A DNA stretch of 24,052 nt from a virus, in the IMG/VR virus record IMGVR_UViG_3300017772_000128, positions 1-24,052 of that record, one strand, 5' to 3'. This document shows positions 12,785 to 20,932 of this stretch, in pieces; positions within the stretch are counted from its first letter, which is position 1; each line of letters begins with the position of its first letter. Made by a program: the position numbers and the translations under genes. Under the pieces are notes generated by a model that searched no databases, was not told the origin of the DNA, and saw only the letters and a list, made by a program, of their open reading frames with translations.

Positions 12785-13973
12785 TAAATACAATAATCTA
12801 TTTACATCTAATTGTAGATATTACATAGTTACAGGTGGTAGGGGTTCTGGTAAGTCTTTTGCAGTTACTGTATTCTTAACACTACTAACTATGTCTAAAG
12901 GTGTTCGTGTATTGTTTACTCGTTATACTATGATTAGTGCACACCTAAGTATTGTACCAGAGTTTTTAGAGAAGATAGGTTTATTAGGTTTTACGAGTAT
13001 CTTTAATATTAACAAGTCCGAAGTAGTCAATACTAAAACAAACAGCGATATTATATTTAGAGGTATTAAGACTTCTTCAGGAAACCAGACAGCAAGTCTA
13101 AAATCTTTACAAGGGATTAGTTGTTGGGTACTTGATGAAGCAGAAGAACTAATAGACGAAAACACTTTCGATACTATAGATCTGTCAATTAGAGAAAAGG
13201 AAGTACAGAACAGAATAGTATTAATACTTAACCCTACAACAAAGGAACACTGGATATATAAAAGGTTCTTTGAAAACAGAGGTGTAGAAGCAGGGTTTAA
13301 TGGTATTAAAGACGACATCTGTTATATACACTCGACATACTTAGATAACGAACACAACTTAAACGAAAGCTTCTTACAACGTATAGAAACAATACAACAA
13401 AACAATATAAAGAAATACAACCATAAAATACTTGGTGATTGGTTAGATAAAGCAGAAGGTGTAGTATTTGAGAATTGGACTATAGGAAGGTTTAACCCTA
13501 ACGGACTACAAACGTCTTGTGGTATGGACTTTGGTTTTAGTGTAGACCCAGATACATTAATAGAAATAGCTATAGACAAAACGAAGAAGAAAATATACCT
13601 TAAAGAACATATATACAGAAACGGGTTAAAGTCACACGAGTTAGCAAAGATTGTATTAAACAAAGTAGGTAACAAACTAATAGTAGCAGATAGTGCAGAA
13701 CCTAGACTAATAGAAGACTTAAGACATACGGGAGTAAATATAAGACCTGTAAAAAAAGGTACTATTGAAAGTGGTATTACACGAATGCAAGACTACGAAC
13801 TAATTGTAGATACAGACAGTATAAATATAGTTAAAGAATTAAACAACTATATATACGCAGACAAGGGTTCTAAGTTATACGTAGATAGTTTTAACCACGC
13901 TATAGACGCAATACGTTATAACGTAATATACCACTTAGACAACCCTAACGCAGGTAAGTACTTTGTACAATAA
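12771..13973 (+). CDS. Large terminase subunit (DNA packaging motor), unusual start
   Basis: The motor ATPase part has Walker A GGRGSGKS (residues 22-29 if counted from CTG 12771) and Walker B VLDEAEE (about 120-126). The RNase H-like nuclease part has acidic residues in CGMDFGFSVDP (D253), IVADSAEP (D307) and HAIDAIRY (D379). The protein cuts and pumps concatemeric DNA into the prohead. The frame is open from just after a stop at 12765-12767. No ATG, GTG or TTG occurs before the Walker A, and the first ATG is 12891, beyond it. CTG 12771 is the only near-cognate start that leaves the conserved N-terminus (SKYNNLFTSN). A shift from the small-terminase frame is another possibility. Confidence 0.9.
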   Translation: MNLNSKYNNLFTSNCRYYIVTGGRGSGKSFAVTVFLTLLTMSKGVRVLFTRYTMISAHLSIVPEFLEKIGLLGFTSIFNINKSEVVNTKTNSDIIFRGIKTSSGNQTASLKSLQGISCWVLDEAEELIDENTFDTIDLSIREKEVQNRIVLILNPTTKEHWIYKRFFENRGVEAGFNGIKDDICYIHSTYLDNEHNLNESFLQRIETIQQNNIKKYNHKILGDWLDKAEGVVFENWTIGRFNPNGLQTSCGMDFGFSVDPDTLIEIAIDKTKKKIYLKEHIYRNGLKSHELAKIVLNKVGNKLIVADSAEPRLIEDLRHTGVNIRPVKKGTIESGITRMQDYELIVDTDSINIVKELNNYIYADKGSKLYVDSFNHAIDAIRYNVIYHLDNPNAGKYFVQ

Positions 13974-13989
13974 ACTAAAAACAACAAAT

Positions 13990-14001
13990 TTATATTATAT
14001 A
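13990..14001 (+). promoter_or_regulatory. TTATATTATATA element before tail chaperone
   Basis: A copy of the late-gene motif in the 30-base gap after the large terminase gene. It ends 2 bases before the chaperone ATG, so a promoter here would give a leaderless message. It may alternatively mark translation initiation. Confidence 0.5.
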
Positions 14002-14003
14002 CT

Positions 14004-14624
14004 ATGAAAGTAAAACTATTGAACGGTAAAAAGAAGTTAAGTTTTAATATACCAGAAAGTTTTAACGAATTAAACTTAGGAAGGTATCAGAGACTTATGG
14101 CAGTTCTTAAAAAAGATGAGGACGTACACGACATCGAAAAGGTTATAAGAATACTTAATTGTATTACGGATATACCAAAAAGACAATTGTACGGTCTGGA
14201 TATGAAAAGTATAGGTAAGTTAGGTAAACACTTAACTACGTTTTTAGAAACAGTACCTACAGACGAACTTAAACACTTTATAGAAATAGAAGGTGTAGAG
14301 TATGGGTTTCACCCCAAGTTAGTAGATATGACACTTGGTGAATTTGTAGACTTAGAAACATATACAGAAAACTTAGAAGAAAATCTACATAACATTCTAA
14401 GTATATTATACAGACCTGTTACAGCAAAGAAGGACGACAAGTATAGAATAGAAGACTACGAACCTAACGAAGAACGAGCAGACCTATTTAAGAAACATTT
14501 AAAGGTAGAAGACTTTAACGGTGCTTCGGTTTTTTTTTACGATTTAGGAACTCAACTTTTAATCAATTCCAAGAAGTCTTCAATAGAGAAATTGAAGAAG
14601 ACGGATTTAGTCAAGACGGACTAG
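14004..14624 (+). CDS. Tail assembly chaperone, zero-frame product
   Basis: The 206-residue protein has a helical C-terminal half (YGFHPKLVDMTLGEFVDLETYT, RPVTAKKDD, then DYEPNEERADLFKKHLK) like the chaperones that bind the tape measure before tail assembly. It ends in a frameshift region: zero-frame reading goes V-F-F-Y-D, and the last 28 residues would be lost after slippage at 14531-14537. A second overlapping frame is open after the site and continues with the typical second half of such chaperones. The pair mirrors lambda gpG/gpGT, but the order here is large terminase first, with the tape measure far downstream. The family call is moderate; the frameshift pattern is strong. Confidence 0.65.
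   Translation: MKVKLLNGKKKLSFNIPESFNELNLGRYQRLMAVLKKDEDVHDIEKVIRILNCITDIPKRQLYGLDMKSIGKLGKHLTTFLETVPTDELKHFIEIEGVEYGFHPKLVDMTLGEFVDLETYTENLEENLHNILSILYRPVTAKKDDKYRIEDYEPNEERADLFKKHLKVEDFNGASVFFYDLGTQLLINSKKSSIEKLKKTDLVKTD
14531..14537 (+). other. -1 programmed frameshift site T_TTT_TTT
   Basis: Within a run of nine T bases (14530-14538) the zero-frame codons are GTT TTT TTT TAC, giving the homopolymeric slippery heptamer T_TTT_TTT. Moving back one base makes the next codon TTA at 14537, and the frame then stays open to 14791. No clear stimulatory stem follows. The -1 frame opens after a stop at 14516 and has no start codon before its conserved part, so slippage is the natural explanation. 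Confidence 0.8.
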
Positions 14625-14791
14625 CTAAAAAGTGGGGGTGGTACAACGCTATCTATATGTTAGCAAACGAAAACTTTTTAAACGTAGAACAAGTAGTAAA
14701 GAAACCAGCGTACGAATGTTTAACATTTATGAGTTATAAAAAAGACGTAAACCAAAAAATAGAAAATGAGTATAGACAGCATAAGATTTAA
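14537..14791 (+). CDS. Tail assembly chaperone, -1 frame extension (T half)
   Basis: Read after slippage, this extends the chaperone to about 262 residues. The 84-residue extension includes FQEVFNREIEEDGFSQDGLA, KKWGWYNAIYMLANENF, VVKKPAYECLTFMSYKKDVN and a final charged helix. The WGWY-x3-IYMLA block resembles the downstream chaperone frame of several Bacteroidota siphophages. It ends 26 bases inside the next gene, which starts at 14766, and the zero frame would stop at 14624. In known systems the minor extended product binds tape measure and tail tube and is absent from the virion. The frameshift is inferred from sequence, not measured. Confidence 0.7.
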   Translation, partial: LRFRNSTFNQFQEVFNREIEEDGFSQDGLAKKWGWYNAIYMLANENFLNVEQVVKKPAYECLTFMSYKKDVNQKIENEYRQHKI

Positions 14792-15275
14792 AAGTTACAA
14801 TAACGTAATAGATACCTTAAAGTGTGTAGGAGAACAACACTTAAATATACATACTGTTACAAGTGGTGACTTATGGTCACTCGATTTAGAAAAGAATACA
14901 TTGTTTCCTTTGTTTCATATTAACCCCGTAAACGTAACGGTAGGACAAAACACAAGATCGTTTAACTTTCAGTTGTTTGTTATGGATTTAGTAGAACCAG
15001 ACGAAAGTAACGAACAAGAAGTATTAAGTGATTGTTTAGAAATAATGAACGACATAATAGCAGTATATAAACAAGGTGAGATACTATACGCTTACGACGC
15101 AGCAGCAGGTGAAGAACAAAGGTACTTTATAGACAACGACTTTACAATAGAACCTTTTACTGAACGATTTGATAACGCAGTAACAGGTTGGGTAATGTCT
15201 TTTGCAATAACAGTAGAAAACGAATTGAATAGTTGTATTGTACCAATAGACAATACTACAATATGTTCAAAATAA
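14766..15275 (+). CDS. Tail terminator-like or neck protein
   Basis: The 169-residue alpha/beta protein (LWSLDLEKNTLFPLFHINPV, TVGQNTRSFNFQLFVMDLVE, WVMSFAITVENELNSC) matches a family found between terminase/chaperone genes and tail-tube genes in Bacteroidota phages. Its fold sense (a helix followed by strands, then a conserved end strand) is compatible with tail-terminator proteins that cap the tail tube. No catalytic motif is seen. The order (large terminase, chaperone, this, then minor tail genes) makes a tail or neck role likely; the exact role is inference. The first 26 bases overlap the chaperone extension. Confidence 0.5.
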   Translation: MSIDSIRFKSYNNVIDTLKCVGEQHLNIHTVTSGDLWSLDLEKNTLFPLFHINPVNVTVGQNTRSFNFQLFVMDLVEPDESNEQEVLSDCLEIMNDIIAVYKQGEILYAYDAAAGEEQRYFIDNDFTIEPFTERFDNAVTGWVMSFAITVENELNSCIVPIDNTTICSK

Positions 15276-15331
15276 AAATAGGAAAATTAACAATACAATT
15301 AATACCACCAAAAATAACTTATGGACTATAA
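15263..15331 (+). CDS. Possible tiny peptide, 22 aa
   Basis: An ATG at 15263, inside the 3' end of the previous gene, opens a short basic and hydrophobic peptide (MFKIKIGKLTIQLIPP...) that ends 11 bases inside the next gene. The overlaps at both ends resemble other coupled ORFs here. It also fills the only 45-base space between genes. Evidence is weak; it may be just a leader of the following gene. Confidence 0.3.
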   Translation: MFKIKIGKLTIQLIPPKITYGL

Positions 15332-15671
15332 CGAAGTAATAGAGAAACTAGAAGAAATAAGTATAGAGTTAGAAAGTTATACAGACTACCCACAAGGAGC
15401 TACTAACAACGCTAAACGAGCTATAGAGTATAAAGAAGAAAACGGTAGTAGTTGTGGTACTCGTGTAGGTTGGACTAGAGCAAGACAACTAGCAGATAAA
15501 AAACCTATATCAAGAGATACTATAGCACGTATGGCTTCATTTAAAAGACACCAACAACATAAAGACGTACCATACAGCGAAGGTTGCGGAGGTTTAATGT
15601 GGGATGCGTGGGGCGGTTCTAGTGGTATAAATTGGGCAATAAATAAACTTAAACAAATAGACAAAAAATAA
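15321..15671 (+). CDS. Phage structural-region domain protein, 116 aa
   Basis: The pattern NNAKRAIEYKEENGSSCG, TRVGWTRARQLADKKPISRD, TIARMASFKRHQQHKDVPYS, then GCGGLMWDAWGGSSGINWA is familiar as a domain found alone or attached to phage head proteins and proteases. Aromatic-rich GLMWDAWGG, conserved RMASF-x-RH and GC motifs make up its core. No function is established to my knowledge. Here it is a free-standing gene in the tail region. It might be a virion-maturation accessory, as proteins with this domain often sit near head protease genes. It starts within the preceding tiny ORF. Confidence 0.6.
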   Translation: MDYNEVIEKLEEISIELESYTDYPQGATNNAKRAIEYKEENGSSCGTRVGWTRARQLADKKPISRDTIARMASFKRHQQHKDVPYSEGCGGLMWDAWGGSSGINWAINKLKQIDKK

Positions 15672-15672
15672 T

Positions 15673-16125
15673 ATGGCAGATTTAACAACAACAATTACAG
15701 AAACTGTAACAATCAACGGAACAAATAGAGGTTCTACAAACACAGTAACAACAACAGGAATAGTAGACACTTTAGAACGTACTATTACTTGTCCTCATTC
15801 ACAGACTACTACAATAGCAGCATTCGCAGCAGCAGTACATACTTCAAGTAGTGCAATAGATGTAGACTTAGTTAAATATATTAGGGTTACTAACTTAGAC
15901 GAAAACGCAGAAATAGAGTTAGGAGTAGTAGGTACATCTGACAACTACCAAGTAACGATAACGCCTGGTAATAGTCACGTACTAAGTCAAGCAGCAGCAA
16001 TACTATTAGCTGAAGAAGATACTACGCCTTCTTTTGGTACTATGGAAAACTTAGCAAGTCTACAAGTTAAACCAGTAGGTAGTTCTTACAACCCACAAGT
16101 AGAATTGTTTATAGCTAGCGCATAG
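15673..16125 (+). CDS. Virion beta-sandwich protein, 150 aa (tail tube or decoration candidate)
   Basis: It starts just after the previous stop. The composition is Thr/Ser/Val-rich (TTTITETVTINGTNRGSTNT at the N-terminus), with strands like YIRVTNLDENAEIELGVVG and SHVLSQAAAILLAEE. The protein seems all-beta and secretion-signal free, as in phage tail or capsid structural proteins. Being between the neck and tail-completion genes it could be a tail tube subunit, but it is small and no match to a tube family is certain. A minor decoration protein is the alternative. The stop overlaps the next GTG (TAGTG). Confidence 0.55.
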   Translation: MADLTTTITETVTINGTNRGSTNTVTTTGIVDTLERTITCPHSQTTTIAAFAAAVHTSSSAIDVDLVKYIRVTNLDENAEIELGVVGTSDNYQVTITPGNSHVLSQAAAILLAEEDTTPSFGTMENLASLQVKPVGSSYNPQVELFIASA

Positions 16126-16664
16126 TGGCGTTTGGTTTAAAATACGACAGTTTAGAAAACTACTTAAAATCTTACGGTAAATATATTGTAAGACAAGCTA
16201 GAGGTATCTTAAAAAAAAGAGGTAAGAACGTAACAGGTAAACTATCTAAGTCTTTAAGATATGATATCGTAGAAACTAAAGACGGTTACGATATACAATT
16301 TTTAGCTAGTAAATATGCAGCTTTTGTAAATAAAGGTGTTTCAGGTACTCAAGGTCGAAGGACGTATATAGACAAAGACGGTAACAGAAAAGTAAGTCCT
16401 TTTAAATTTAAGAAACAACCCCCTAGTTCAGTTATAGAAGGTTGGATAGGTAACAGAGGTATTAAAGGACGTGACCGTAAAGGTAGGTTTATAACAAGAA
16501 AGTCTTTAGCTTTTCTAATAGCTAGAAGTATTAAACGTAAAGGAATACCAGCAGCAAGTTTTTATACACAACCTTTAAGTTATAGTTTTAACAAATTTAA
16601 AAAGGATATGATGAAACATTTTAAAACAGATATATTAAACGAAATAAAAACATTTAAGAAATGA
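16125..16664 (+). CDS. HK97 gp10-like head-tail/tail completion protein
   Basis: GTG at 16125 overlaps the previous TAG. The 179-residue protein has a helical N-terminus (ENYLKSYGKYIVRQARGILK), a central strand region (SKYAAFVNKGVSG) and a basic loop region (FKKQPPSSVIEGWIGNRGIK, GRFITRKSL). The end ASFYTQPL is a strong mark of the HK97-gp10 family, in which a conserved tail-completion fold includes Y-x-x-F/V-N/E-x-G and PAxSF-x-x-P motifs. The product helps join head and tail or closes the tail tube. It is longer than typical (100-150) because of a basic insert at about residues 72-120. The TGA overlaps the next ATG. Confidence 0.8.
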   Translation: MAFGLKYDSLENYLKSYGKYIVRQARGILKKRGKNVTGKLSKSLRYDIVETKDGYDIQFLASKYAAFVNKGVSGTQGRRTYIDKDGNRKVSPFKFKKQPPSSVIEGWIGNRGIKGRDRKGRFITRKSLAFLIARSIKRKGIPAASFYTQPLSYSFNKFKKDMMKHFKTDILNEIKTFKK

Positions 16665-18112
16665 GTTTATCAATAGAACAAAAACCAAAATATAGACTTA
16701 TACCAGCAGGTAGTAATATAATTTACACACTATATGACGCAGTAACTATAAACCCTATAAACAATAAGTTTAAAATAAAATATAAGGCTACTGTATATGT
16801 AAGTAACAAAACTTCTAATATAGTTTCTAGTGCTAATAGAGTAGGAGTATTTAAAGTAAGTCCTAACGGTGAAGGTTACGGAATATTTGACTTGTCACCT
16901 GTTTTACAGAACTATGTAAGTCCTGAATATACGGGAGGTACAGTACACAATACAAATACTACAAATAATTCGCAATACAACGGAGTAGAATATACAGAAA
17001 ACACACCCCATACTATACACCAAATAGACGACTTTAGTACAAATAGAAATAGTGTTAGGTTTGTTGCAGTAAGGTTTAATATAGAAGCCGCAGATAGTGC
17101 TACAGGTAACGTAACAGAACAATACGGAAGTAATACTATAGCAGACACTGTTTTAATATATAACGGTGTTCTATACGATACAGACATTTTAAACTTAGGT
17201 AGTAGTGGTAATTTTGGTTATAACTTAGACGAAGCAGGATTTGTTATGAATAGTAATACAGACAAGTTTTTAACTAACGCTCCGACTACACAATACATAC
17301 GAGAAAACGACTACTTAACTTTATCGTATTTTAGTGAGTACGATTGGGACTTTGAAGTAGGTACAGCAGGACTACAATACCCTTCTTTAAGATTTGTTAA
17401 GATACAATTCTATTATAACGGAAGTACTACAGGATCGTTAATAACGAAAACAATAGAAGCTTCGACAGGTGGACATTCAGGGTATATGAACGACAGTAAT
17501 GTTAAACTACAATTTGCAGGAATAGGTACAGGTAACTTAGTAGGAGCAGGTGAAACAATACCAGGCAGTTGGGACTACTACACAGTTATAGCTTACGATT
17601 TAGGTAACAATCAAATAAGCGACACTTATAAATTTTACAAACAAACAGAAGACTGTAAAGAATACGAAACGATACGTTTAACGTGGTTAAATAAGTTCGG
17701 TGTATGGGACTACTACAACTTTACGAAAAAGTCCGTTAGAACCTTTAATACTCAACGAATGTCTTATACACAAATAACGGGTACTTGGAATACAAGCAGG
17801 TACAGACCAGACGGACACACAGGCGGTACTAAATACTTTGGTAATAATGTAAAAGAAAGTATAACATTAAATACAGACTACATAACAGAAAACGAGGCTA
17901 TTTGGTTAGAAGAACTATTTATTAGTAACGATGTTTATATCTTAGAACAAAGATCTACAGACGTTACAAATGTAGGATATATGAGAAAGTATATAAAACC
18001 TACAACTATAATAGATAAAAAACATACAAGGAAAACAAAAGCAAACGACAGACTAATACAATATACATTTAAAATAGAAGTAGATAAAACAAAGAAAAGT
18101 CAATTAATGTAA
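16661..18112 (+). CDS. Large tail structural protein, 483 aa
   Basis: ATGA overlaps the previous gene, and its stop overlaps the next (TAATG). The sequence is beta-rich: an N-terminal region (EQKPKYRLIPAGSNIIYTLY), a glycine/asparagine-rich middle with possible loops (about 90-130), and a C-terminal domain containing IRLTWLNKFGVWDYYNFTKK, as in tail or baseplate proteins of Bacteroidota phages. No enzymatic motif is seen. It is probably a distal-tail or baseplate component, together with the next protein. The family has no exact published role that I can name. Confidence 0.7.
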   Translation: MSLSIEQKPKYRLIPAGSNIIYTLYDAVTINPINNKFKIKYKATVYVSNKTSNIVSSANRVGVFKVSPNGEGYGIFDLSPVLQNYVSPEYTGGTVHNTNTTNNSQYNGVEYTENTPHTIHQIDDFSTNRNSVRFVAVRFNIEAADSATGNVTEQYGSNTIADTVLIYNGVLYDTDILNLGSSGNFGYNLDEAGFVMNSNTDKFLTNAPTTQYIRENDYLTLSYFSEYDWDFEVGTAGLQYPSLRFVKIQFYYNGSTTGSLITKTIEASTGGHSGYMNDSNVKLQFAGIGTGNLVGAGETIPGSWDYYTVIAYDLGNNQISDTYKFYKQTEDCKEYETIRLTWLNKFGVWDYYNFTKKSVRTFNTQRMSYTQITGTWNTSRYRPDGHTGGTKYFGNNVKESITLNTDYITENEAIWLEELFISNDVYILEQRSTDVTNVGYMRKYIKPTTIIDKKHTRKTKANDRLIQYTFKIEVDKTKKSQLM

Positions 18113-20826
18113 TGAGCGTACAACTAATACTATACCCACAAAACTACGAAGGTCAATACAGTTCAATAAGTACACCTTTTTTTACAGAATACGTAAGCGA
18201 CTATTCTTTTAATATAGGTTCTTTAGGTTCTGGTTTTAGTGGTTCTGCAGGTAATCAAGGTGCAGCAATAAGTAACTTAATACCTTTAAATATTTGGCAA
18301 CAATATAATGTAACAGGGGGTTCGTTTACAAGTGCTAACGCAGCTACTGTTTCAAGTGGTAAAATAACTTTAGATAGTGCAAGTTCTACAAGTTTAACGG
18401 GTATATATCAATTAATAAGCAATCTACAAATAGGTTCTACATACGTTTTAAAAGTAGAACGATTAGCAGGTACAACAGGTGTAGTTACTTTAGGACATAG
18501 TGGTACTTGGTCTGTTTCCGGTAATACATACACCCCTTTACCATTTGTACTTTTACCGAACACTGTAGGAACACACACTTTTACATTTACAGCTACAAAC
18601 ACAGAACAAGTATTTTTATTAAACTATGTAAATGACGACAATAGTAATTTAGAAATAGGTAGTGTATCTATAAAAGAAGACATAGCAAGCGCACCAACAG
18701 TAGACGTATTTAAAGACGGTCAAGTTATTTGTGACCTTTATAACGAAAGTAATATACCTTTAAGTTTATCAGTAGACGACTTCAAAAACATACACGAAAA
18801 AAAACAAAGTTTTAGTAAACCTTTTAAACTACCAGCAACAAAAAGAAACAACAAAATATTTAGTAGTCTATTTGACGTAACTAAGTCTGTTAAAGACGAT
18901 GTATTTAGTTTTAATCCTTATAAGAAAACAAAGGCTATTTTAAAAGAAGACGGTTACACGATCTTTGACGGTTATTTAACACTAATAGATGTAGTAGATA
19001 AACAAAACGAAATAAGTTATAATGTAAACTTATACGGTGAAACTATAACACTAGCAGACAAACTAAAAGACAAGAAATTTAAACATATTGACTTTACCGA
19101 ACTTTCACACAATTACAATAAAACAAATATAAAACAAAGTTTTGAAAGTAACGACGGAGTAAGTTTAATTAGTAGTTTAACTACAGATAGTTTTGCATAT
19201 AACGCAACTTTAGGAGTAGACAAGACAGACGTAATTAAATACCCTTTTGTAAAATGGAACGGCGACAGTTACTTAGACGCAGGTAACGTAAAGTTACAGA
19301 AACTTGAAGACGCTTTTAGACCTTTTATAAATTGTAAATATTTATTAGATAGAATAATTACAGAAGCAGGTTTTACTTATAGTTCAGACTTTTTAAATAC
19401 TCCAGATTTTACTAAACTATTTATGGACTTTAATTTTGGTGATAGTGTACCTAATCAAGCAACTGGTAGTATGCACGTACAACAAGACGCACCTACGGGA
19501 GGTTCTACAATTTACGCAGGTACAAGTTATACTACACTAATACCATTAATAACAGGTCAGATAGGTTCTAACGCACCCCCTTTACCACAATACAACACAA
19601 CAACTGGTGTATATACAGCAGACGTAAACAATTTACAGTTTGCCGCAACATATAATGTTACTATAGAAAATACAGACAGTTCTAGTCGTGACGTTACTTT
19701 TAGGTGGGTTACTTCTACAGGTGTAGAATTTGATTTACAAACAGTTACTTTAGCAGCGGGAACTACTACTACTATTTCTGGTTCTTTAAGTGGTGTATTA
19801 TTAGCTTCAGGTGAAACTATACAACCACAATTTAAAGCTACTGCAGGTTCAGTAGTTAAGTTTACAGATTATACGGGTTTTACAGTTTTATCACAAACTA
19901 ATTTAGTAAGTAACAACATACTTAATGTATTACGTGGTGACTTAGGACAATTTGAGTTTTTGAAAGGTTTGTTTACTATGTTTAACTTATTAGTAATACA
20001 AGACAAAGAAAACCCTAGTAACTTAATTATAGAACCTTATAAGTCAGTATTTATAGACGCAGCAAGTCAATACATAACACATAAGACGTTAGACTGGACT
20101 TCTAAAGTAGATATATCAGAAATTAAACTAAAACCTTTAAAGCTAAAGAAGAAGGTATTTTTAGACTTTGTAGAAGACAGTAACGATTACCCTTTAGGAG
20201 TTTATAAAAACGCTACAGGTTATAGATACGGTTCTGAAGAAATAGACGCAAGTATATTTACAGGACTTGACGGTGAAACTAAAGTAGAAGCAAAACCTTT
20301 TAGTCCTACATTTGTTAAACCTATATTTGACGGATTTACTACAGAAATGACTATACCCGTAATATATAAAGGTAACGAAGACGGAACATATGAAAGTTAC
20401 GACAACAAACCTAGAATACTTTTTAACATAGGTAAAGTTACTATGTCTAACAATACATATTTTATACCAGCACAAAATAGTTTAGCAGAAGAAAACCAAA
20501 GTAGTTTTTTACAGTTTTCACACTTAACAGAAACACCAACAACAGCAAGTACAAAAGATTATAACTTTAGAACAGGACAATTAATAGGTTCAATAGGTAA
20601 TACACCTATAGATAACTTATATAATACGTATTGGTCACCGTATTACGACGAATTATACAACCCAGATACAAGACTTGTAAACATAAAGATATATTTAACA
20701 CCAGGAGATATAGCAAACTTTGAGTTTTACTATAAGATTAGAATTAAGAATAGAGAATATAGAGTTAATAAAATAGACTACAAACCTTACGAATTAAGTA
20801 GTGTAGAATTAATACTAATAGGATAA
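18112..20826 (+). CDS. Large tail protein with inserted beta-sandwich domains, 904 aa
   Basis: The N-terminus (SVQLILYPQNYEGQYSS) is of the type seen in Bacteroidota phage tail proteins. Residues about 55-190 form a Ser/Thr/Gly-rich beta domain (NVTGGSFTSANAATVSSGKI, TYVLKVERLAGTTGVVTLGH) that looks like a carbohydrate-binding or jelly-roll insert. The segment from about 200 (SLSVDDFKNIHEKKQSFSKP, then PFKLPATKRNNKIFSSLF) is the conserved core. A second beta insert occurs at about 480-600, containing ATYNVTIENTDSSSRDVTFR. The C-terminal region is again conserved tail-type. The order with the tape measure downstream suits a tail-tip or host-recognition component. No enzymatic motif is seen. 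Confidence 0.7.
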   Translation: MSVQLILYPQNYEGQYSSISTPFFTEYVSDYSFNIGSLGSGFSGSAGNQGAAISNLIPLNIWQQYNVTGGSFTSANAATVSSGKITLDSASSTSLTGIYQLISNLQIGSTYVLKVERLAGTTGVVTLGHSGTWSVSGNTYTPLPFVLLPNTVGTHTFTFTATNTEQVFLLNYVNDDNSNLEIGSVSIKEDIASAPTVDVFKDGQVICDLYNESNIPLSLSVDDFKNIHEKKQSFSKPFKLPATKRNNKIFSSLFDVTKSVKDDVFSFNPYKKTKAILKEDGYTIFDGYLTLIDVVDKQNEISYNVNLYGETITLADKLKDKKFKHIDFTELSHNYNKTNIKQSFESNDGVSLISSLTTDSFAYNATLGVDKTDVIKYPFVKWNGDSYLDAGNVKLQKLEDAFRPFINCKYLLDRIITEAGFTYSSDFLNTPDFTKLFMDFNFGDSVPNQATGSMHVQQDAPTGGSTIYAGTSYTTLIPLITGQIGSNAPPLPQYNTTTGVYTADVNNLQFAATYNVTIENTDSSSRDVTFRWVTSTGVEFDLQTVTLAAGTTTTISGSLSGVLLASGETIQPQFKATAGSVVKFTDYTGFTVLSQTNLVSNNILNVLRGDLGQFEFLKGLFTMFNLLVIQDKENPSNLIIEPYKSVFIDAASQYITHKTLDWTSKVDISEIKLKPLKLKKKVFLDFVEDSNDYPLGVYKNATGYRYGSEEIDASIFTGLDGETKVEAKPFSPTFVKPIFDGFTTEMTIPVIYKGNEDGTYESYDNKPRILFNIGKVTMSNNTYFIPAQNSLAEENQSSFLQFSHLTETPTTASTKDYNFRTGQLIGSIGNTPIDNLYNTYWSPYYDELYNPDTRLVNIKIYLTPGDIANFEFYYKIRIKNREYRVNKIDYKPYELSSVELILIG

Positions 20827-20870
20827 TGGAATTTAAAAAAGACTTTAAAATAAAAACTTATTTATTATGA
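20826..20870 (+). CDS. 14-residue coupled peptide ahead of the fibre gene
   Basis: ATG overlaps the stop of the large tail gene (TAATG), and its TGA overlaps the ATG of the next gene (ATGA). The peptide MEFKKDFKIKTYLL repeats residues 12-21 of the following protein (IEFKKGFKIK). It is probably a relic of a duplicated start that now couples translation, or a remnant of a lost paralogous fibre gene. Expression as a stable peptide is doubtful. Confidence 0.4.
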   Translation: MEFKKDFKIKTYLL

Positions 20871-20932
20871 GTGCAGCACCATCAAGTTCAATTCCTTTAA
20901 TAGAATTTAAAAAAGGTTTTAAAATAAAACCT
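20829..20932 (+). repeat. 30-base imperfect direct repeat at start of fibre gene
   Basis: Bases 20829-20858 and 20903-20932 match at about 27 of 30 positions (both begin GAATTTAAAAAAG), spaced 74 bases apart, so the copies are in different frames. The first copy encodes the 14-residue peptide and the second the conserved FKKGFKIK of the fibre. Confidence 0.6.
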
